From assembly GCA_963682175.1 (NCBI GenBank), contig OY821772.1, positions 58,116,925-58,180,924 on the forward strand: a stretch of 64,000 bases of DNA, read 5' to 3'. The stretch is from Triglochin maritima (lineage: Eukaryota; Streptophyta; Magnoliopsida; Alismatales; Juncaginaceae). The notes under the pieces are model-generated. The model ran no database searches, was not told where the DNA came from, and was given only the letters and a program-made list of their open reading frames with translations. Numbering within the stretch: the first letter of the stretch is position 1; the number at the start of each line of letters is the position of its first letter. A program made the position numbers and the translations under genes. This document shows positions 58,051-64,000 of the stretch, piece after piece.

Positions 58051-58652
58051 CGCTCTGGAATTCAAAGGAAATTCACACTCTTCTTTTCCTTTTTGGATTA
58101 GTGACGATGAATACAAGTTTATCTTTACGTGTCTGCAACTTGAGTTTTTTTTTCATTTGATCTATAATACCCTATTTCAATTTTATATTCTAAATATCTC
58201 ACGCATGAGAATGGGATTGTTAGGAATCTATTTCTGATCTTAAATGACCATCCAAACACGAGAGATCTATTGAGGTAGGTCTAATTGGTAGAACTTGATT
58301 TTTCTATTTATTTAATCTACTTTACTCACCGTTCTCATTTTAAATCACATTTTACAAACATATGGATGGGATTGGTATAATTTGATTCATGATATTGACT
58401 GTCTTAAGACAAAGAATGTCTTTAAACATGTGAATATTACAAGGTTGATGTAACATTAATAGTTTTACGTAGAAATAATTGTTTTGAACCGTAACTGAGT
58501 TAGTGTACTTCATGTCGAATGTTTTGGTAGTTGGCAAGAAGATTTGAGTGTGTGTTTTTCTCCTTTTGGGAGAATTTGAAAGGAAAGGGGTTAAGAAGGT
58601 TTGAAACGTTTTTTTTAAAGTAAGGTTTAAATGTTGTTAGAATCATTTATTT

Positions 58653-58654
<2 letters not shown>

Positions 58655-58719
<65 letters not shown>
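58655..58719 (+). repeat. (GA)n microsatellite, about 32 units
   Basis: Uninterrupted GA run. It lies about 0.8 kb upstream of the S40 start. Long open frames across it are artefacts of the repeat. Confidence 0.97.
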
Positions 58720-58723
<4 letters not shown>

Positions 58724-59693
58724 GAACAAAGACGGATGAAAGGTACTTGTACCGGCAGGAAGATCCCGAACTGGTATGTGAATCTTGCGTGGACAAGTGG
58801 GCGGCGTCATAAGCGGAAGTGAACAACGATTCTAGGATGCGGGTCAGTTCTATATCCTGAATGCTTACAAAATGGTGGCCACGGACCACTCGAGAGAAAT
58901 ACGCCTGCTCAGGTATTAAAGCTTGGGTTTATTGCAGGCACTTGTTAGGTTAGTGGAGAAGTGAATAGCACAATGAATAAAATTATAGAAAGAAGGTTGG
59001 CGGCAAGCTGGAGTGCGACACAAGAATGACAAGATGACGAAACATTATTTAATCAATGTTTAAATACTAAAGACGGCCTAAAAGCATGATAGAGTCCGTC
59101 ATTCTCCACTTACCGATCGAGAAGCCAGCAAAAACCACAAACCAAGTTGAACACGCCGCCCAACGACCATGCTGTTTGCACATACATGTCTCCTAAAAAT
59201 AATGCTAAAAATCATTTAAAAACTTAACTTGGAATGCAAACACTTAACAAATGTAAAACCCAGACTATCAGGGCTCATATAGTCATATTTGGGCAAAAAA
59301 CTACGCTGTTTTGGATGGGGCCGTGGTTCCATAGCCTCATCCTTTTATTTTATCTAATCTAATGAAATCTACTTTAAAAAGAAATGCAAAACGACACGTG
59401 TCAGGATGGCCCGCAATTCCTTTTGAGTCCATTTTGATTTATAAATGGACGAAATTTTGCTTCTAGGTGGATTTACAGAATTTCAAAGTAGATCGGCTTT
59501 TGCAACCTAGAATTCCCTGGTGTGTTATGATATCACTGCAAGTAATCCGCAAGCCTTCATAAGCCAATTTGAATACATTAAAAAACGCACAAACCTAAAC
59601 TTATATTAAACTATAGGTAATGAGTTGTCAAAAATTGCACAATAGTTCCACAATAAGATTACAATGGGTAGGAACAACTCTGCCGGACTTTGA
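58720..59693. other. Intergenic, includes 3' flank of the HLB1-like gene
   Basis: No coding frame recognised. The part nearest 59694 should contain the 3' UTR of the gene to the right. Confidence 0.5.
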
Positions 59694-62600
59694 TCACCCA
59701 GTTATGACACCGGCAAGAATGTCGCTTTTACCCCTTGCATGAATCGTATAGACAAGACGAATTGCATCCAACCAGCCATCAAGCATTTCCCACGTTTCAG
59801 CTACCTTTAATTGAAACAAGAAAAAAAATGAAGATGAACTCTTATAACAAAAGTACATATGAAATATAGCCAAAAAATGGAAATAGAGAATTTGCTGAAA
59901 CGAAAAGGAAGAGCGTGCTTCTTATAACAGGATCAATAATATAACAATCTGCGTCCAAACTTGACATGAAATAAATATAAAAACGGAATCTAGAACAAAC
60001 CAACAAGGCTATCGTTACCATATAAACTGGTCCATGAACTGTGGCGATACAGAGACCGGCACCTGGGGGTAATGTAAGATCTGCACAAGCTGAAACAGAA
60101 ACTATGTCTGGGACATCGATCTTGATTATTGATTTATCGGCAAATGAGGAACTTCGCATATTGTCGGAAGGATTTTGTTTTGATTGCCTTTGTTCAGAGT
60201 TCTTGAGCTGCATATGCAAATATGGCAAGTGCTAAATTTTCCCCCTTTCAAGTGAGTGAAGGCGTGCAGAGCAAAAAGAGGAACTCATAGTGAATCTTTA
60301 TTAATTAAAAGCATCCGAGTACACTCTCAAAAAAGGAATCTTTCCACGGCCTTACCTGTTGAAGTCCTTCTTGATTCAAAACAAACTGGGACCTTTCCCA
60401 GTCTGAATGAGGTGAAATGGGGTCTTTTGCGGGAGGAGCCATCAAATATCCCACTTTTAAATAGGGCAATGGAAGCTGAAATTGAAATTCCAATTAATTT
60501 TCAAATTAAATAAATAGTTTAAGATTATCTAGCCAAGATTGTTACCATAGAACGAACTAATCTCAGGGCACTGGTATAAACCTGCATGGGACGACAACCA
60601 AACACAATAGGAAGTTATTATATTATAAGATATAAGATGCCGGTCAAGAAAATATGAAGAGGAAGTTTAAACAATATAATAGATTGATACAAACCGTTAG
60701 CATGAAGATGATTTAAAGGACGACACTAATAAAATATTATTAGAAAGCAATCAAGCAAACACATTCCAATTCAGGCCCCGTTTGGGTGTGCCTGCGTTGG
60801 CGTCTGGCACACCCAGACATTGGGTTTGCTATCAACTTTTTTTATTCCAAACGTGCGTTTGGCTCAAATTCTTAAATGTGAGTCAAACTGAAATTACACT
60901 CGGACTAAAGAAACTAGAGTACTAGACCATGTTTAGCTTCTCACTATCCATACAAATTTGTATTCTCAGAAGCCATTTCTCTCAACCTCCAGACAGACAT
61001 GATGTTTGTGTGCACCTCACGTCTGGGGTGGGAATGCAAAATTTCCATCCCAGGCACAAACCCAAGAGGGTGTACCAAACACATCCTCAGTAGAACTGGA
61101 TTGCAAAAGACAATACTACTGAAGTATGATTTAAAAGCAATAAGTAAACGCATTCCAATTCAGTAGAACAATAACGCATCAACATCAACATAACCCCAAT
61201 GCCTCAGAAGAGGCTCCCGCCTAAGCGAGGTAAGGAGGGGTCGGATGTACACAACCCTACCACTGTAAAACAGTAAGGTTGTTTCCAATTGACCCAAATG
61301 ATGCAAATGCAACTGACTATCAACGATTCCACAATAAAAGAAATACAGATCGTTTAAATAGCACTTTGATATAGTACATGATACTCCAAATGTCAAAAAA
61401 CAACTTAATCTTTGACATAGTAGAAATGGACATTCAGTAGAACAATAACAAATTCTTAAATGTGAGTCAAACAGCAAATCTTTTGGAACTGAAATCACAA
61501 GTCACACATAACACATAAAGTTTGGCGTTAATTGATATTCAGCCTTTTGCCTAACCAAAGTATGCAGTGGAGGGGTAAGTGCAGTGAGCAAACTCTTCTT
61601 CTCGAGAAAGGAAGAGTAGGCATTGCCACAGTGGTTTGTTCAACTTGGAATGCTGGCAGACCAAAAACTGATGGGCTAATATGAGCCTGAACCTAGTTTT
61701 TCATTTTAGTGGAGAAATCTGAGTCGCAAGCCAGTAGGTTCTGTTTGGAGGGCTTTGCCAATTGAAGAATTCTGAAGCTTGGCAAGGAGGGAATAAAGTT
61801 GTTTAACACATTGGATTGCTCCACAAGGTCATTTTTTAAACTTTGACAACCGAATTATCATCATAAACTAGATAATCTGAAAATGTAATTGCAGAGGATT
61901 TTCCATTGTTGCAGTCTCCACGAGTTGTGTGGCATACCCGATTGCACACCCAATACAAGACCAGATATCAACACGGCAGTAAGGTTTATCATTGTTTTCC
62001 CATAAAATTACTTCAAGCCATGTGGCTCACTTATTGACCGCATCAAAGACAATATAGTCTGTGCACGCTTGTCCATGATGGTGTGATTAGCTTACTTAAT
62101 GGTAGCATGTATAAGCAAATGTAGATTTTGTGTGCACAAGCATCTGTCTCTTCTCTTGTTCTGCTCTTCGCTTGTGTTGTTAGTTATGTGTTTTGACATG
62201 TGAGTAAAAGGGTAAAAATAATATGCAGTTTATGAAACAACCCATTCAGCTCTAGGAAGGCAATTGAAGTTCAATTGTTGGGCAATATCTTTTGGCCATT
62301 CCACTGCAATGCCACAGTGGAACAAAGTTTCTCTAATACTCTAACGGTTATAATCAGTCAGATCCACCTATTTTGCGTTCACTATGTAGAGTATGACACT
62401 AGAAGGAAGATGACACAAAATTTCAAACCTACTTTATCCCCTTTCATTCAGCATTCTCTCCATTCTTTGACTCATGGTTACATCAACTTATTTCATCCAT
62501 CCTTTATTCAATAGAAACACCACATGTGCTTGAAGCTTTTTCTCTTCTTTCTTGATTACTGTCCCAACCATACATATGGAAAGCAACCTTGTGATTTTCT

Positions 62601-63526
62601 CTTTTTCTTGCATTTGTTTAGGACTTGCCTTTGTTAAAACATGATGATCTATCTTGTCAATGAGGTCTGTAAGAGTCAAGAGGTCGAACATTTCAAATGA
62701 GTGAATGACTCGATTGGTCAAATCTCAACACATCAGTACATCACCTATTTCATTACAAGACACAAGACCTATTATCCCTAATGGCTTACTATATGACAGA
62801 TCGGATTATACTAAAAGTAGATGCACGAATAATTTGGAGTATTAGGTGATATTATGAAGCAAACAAGCAGAACATTATGAACAAAAACTATGAATTAAGT
62901 TAAAGGGCTTTACCGAGTAATTTGGTTTCAGTGCATGAGCTGCAGCAATATATATTGCTGACTGACTATAAAGTTCATTAGGAGAAACATCATTTGCATT
63001 TACTGGTCTCCCAGACCTCAAGGTATCCTCTGCTAGACCATACTGGAAAACAATACACCAAAGGAAAATATACAAAGTTTGAATCTATATAACTCGAAAC
63101 TTCAAAAAAAAAGCTCTTTAGAAATATCGTAGGGTACAAGAAATACAAACCAGTACAGTGCCCAAATTGTAAACAGCTCGATGGAAATCAAACTGTAACT
63201 GGATAGCTGCACGGAACTGAGAAAACGTACATTAAAATGAAAAAAATACTAAAACATTAACTCTCAGAACACATGGATATTCTTCAATCCTACAGTACGC
63301 AAGTCAGGAAAACAGAGATTTACCTTGCTAATCGCAGTTCTTACAATGTTTTGTTTCTCCCTCACAGAAACAATAGCACTGAGTTCCTGCGATGGAAAAG
63401 AAAAAAATGCATATTAAGAAACAAGTCAATCAGAAGGATAAGTGTAATTTGTATAACATAAAGAGATCAAATACTAAAATTTGAAAACTATGATACCTGT
63501 AGGGCCAGTCCCCAGTTATTGAGAGC
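59694..63526 (-). CDS. HLB1: HLB1-like TPR protein, last eight coding exons
   Basis: Eight exons, each with AG/GT borders, joined on the - strand: 63526-63497, 63386-63324, 63216-63151, 63042-62914, 60581-60546, 60475-60356, 60207-60019, 59804-59694. Every internal exon is a multiple of three and all joins are phase 0. The protein reads [21 protein letters not shown]..., [33 protein letters not shown]..., [27 protein letters not shown]..., LKNSEQRQ...[25 protein letters not shown], ending [14 protein letters not shown]. The first exons have the helical A..NLG..L pattern of TPRs; the last two resemble a PH-like fold ([11 protein letters not shown]). From memory this matches Arabidopsis HLB1, a TPR protein of the trans-Golgi/early endosome linked to actin; the name is an inference. 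Upstream exons lie beyond the window. The 2.3-kb intron 62913-60582 holds two inserts. Confidence 0.8.
60775..61086. mobile_element. MITE-like insert in an intron
   Basis: Ends GCCCCGTTTGGGTGTG on the left and, reversed, GGATGTGTTTGGTACACCC on the right resemble the GTTTGG ends common in plant MITEs. The tetramer TCAG borders both sides. Neighbouring sequence (CACATTCCAATTCAG at 60760, CGCATTCCAATTCAG at 61149) is also duplicated, so the event may be more complex. Confidence 0.35.
61176..61431 (-). mobile_element. SINE-like retroposon (copy 2) in an intron
   Basis: Bracketed by an exact 18-bp direct repeat, ATTCAGTAGAACAATAAC (61158-61175 and 61432-61449). On the - strand it runs from GTCCATTTCTAC to a TTGATGTTGATGC tail. 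The 3' half (GGGTTGTGTACATCCGACC, GGCGGGAGCCTC) resembles Au-type SINEs. The 5' half lacks a clear tRNA-like head. Homologous to the interrupted copy at 34422-42681. Confidence 0.85.
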
Positions 63527-63720
63527 CTGTAGAAGGCATGGAGAACAAATAAGCTACTCGGAAAAGGAAAAAGATATGGCAATCTGATACTATTTACTAA
63601 GACAGTTTCATCATGTCATGACTGCTTTATGTGCTACTACTAATTGAGTACTCAATCAACACACAAATTTGAAGTACTTAATTATTGAACTAATTAGAAA
63701 ATCAATCATGTATTTTATGA
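63527..63720 (-). other. Intron of the HLB1-like gene
   Basis: AT-rich intron sequence between the first visible exon and the LINE insertion. The acceptor CTACAG at 63527-63532 ends it. Confidence 0.6.
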
Positions 63721-64000
63721 CATACAACAACAAAGCTTTTAATCCCAAACTAGTTGGGGTATGCTAGAAATGAAACTCTAAGGAGTCACGGTTCAGGCAT
63801 GTGAATCGTCTTCTTCCACGAGTTTCTATCCAATGCAAATTCCCGAGGAACATTCCAATCTTTTAGATCTCTTTTGACCGCTTCCTCCCAAGTCAATTGT
63901 GGTCTACCTCTTCCTCTTTTTGTGTCTTCGATCCGATTCAATACTCCTCTTCTTGTAGGTGTCTCCATAGGTATTCTTTGTACATGTTCAAACCATCTTA
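63721..64000 (-). mobile_element. LINE 3' end (RTE-like), truncated by window edge
   Basis: On the - strand a frame from 63968 to 63786 reads RGRGRPQLTWEEAVKRDLKD, then ALDRNSWKKTIHMPEP, then a stop. This is the conserved C-terminal tail of many plant LINE reverse transcriptases. A short 3' UTR follows (CCCCAACTAGTTTGGGATTA), ending in TTGTTGTTG repeats rather than poly(A), typical of the RTE clade. It sits in an intron of the HLB1-like gene; the left target repeat cannot be checked because the other end is off the window. Confidence 0.82.

Noticed and set aside
58631..58889. Frames of alternating RE or LS residues
   Set aside because: Produced by the GA microsatellite.

Overview
The window is repeat-rich nuclear DNA from a flowering plant, most likely a eudicot. 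The evidence is GT-AG introns, a CYP71-clan P450, a senescence-regulator S40 gene, a multi-exon TPR-type gene, and plant Ty1/copia, Athila-type Ty3/gypsy, hAT, LINE and SINE sequences. No bacterial, organellar, tRNA or rRNA gene was recognised. About three quarters of the window is transposable-element sequence, most of it nested. Element and LTR letters used here (A to G, Copia-1) are labels made for this annotation.

Layout. 1-5685: a decayed + strand copia element (Copia-1), its 5' LTR off the left edge. 7202-7412: TATA box, leader and first ~30 codons of a P450, cut by an Athila-type solo LTR (7413-8826). 8833-32491: a nest built on a decayed + strand copia element (D). An Athila-type element on the - strand (9621-16237, TSD GTGAC) split its gag. 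A well-preserved 9.7-kb copia element, C (19006-28748, TSD GTTAG), split its reverse transcriptase. The rest of the P450 lies at its right end on the opposite strand (30446-32018). Three copies of LTR A and three of a short TRIM-like LTR B bracket the region. 32765-33283: a foldback element.

34406-48897: one copia element on the - strand (F, TSD GTTGT). A SINE-like retroposon landed in its 3' LTR. A second copia element (E, 34520-42515, TSD ATTTT) then landed in the SINE. A solo LTR (G, 46962-48826, TSD ACTAC) interrupts its 5' LTR. The order of events follows from the target-site duplications. 49.6-52.1 kb holds a LINE fragment and a solo LTR related to element C. 54.0-56.2 kb holds a hAT element carrying a transposase tail, inside a second hAT-like element with a gene-like insert.

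Host genes lie at the right. A single-exon S40 (DUF584) gene occupies 57318-57863 (-). The last eight coding exons of an HLB1-like TPR gene lie between 59694 and 63526 (-); its introns hold a MITE-like insert, a second SINE copy and, at the window edge, a LINE 3' end.

The most unusual signal is a perfect 10-bp palindrome, CGGTCGACCG. It occurs eight times in 209 bp upstream of the TATA box of LTR C and eleven times in an apparently unrelated solo LTR (G), often in pairs 18-24 bp apart. The related solo LTR at 50.3-52.1 kb lacks it, so it looks like an acquired cis-regulatory module. A group of short covarying hairpins in the 3' non-coding part of element E is a second candidate for undescribed function.
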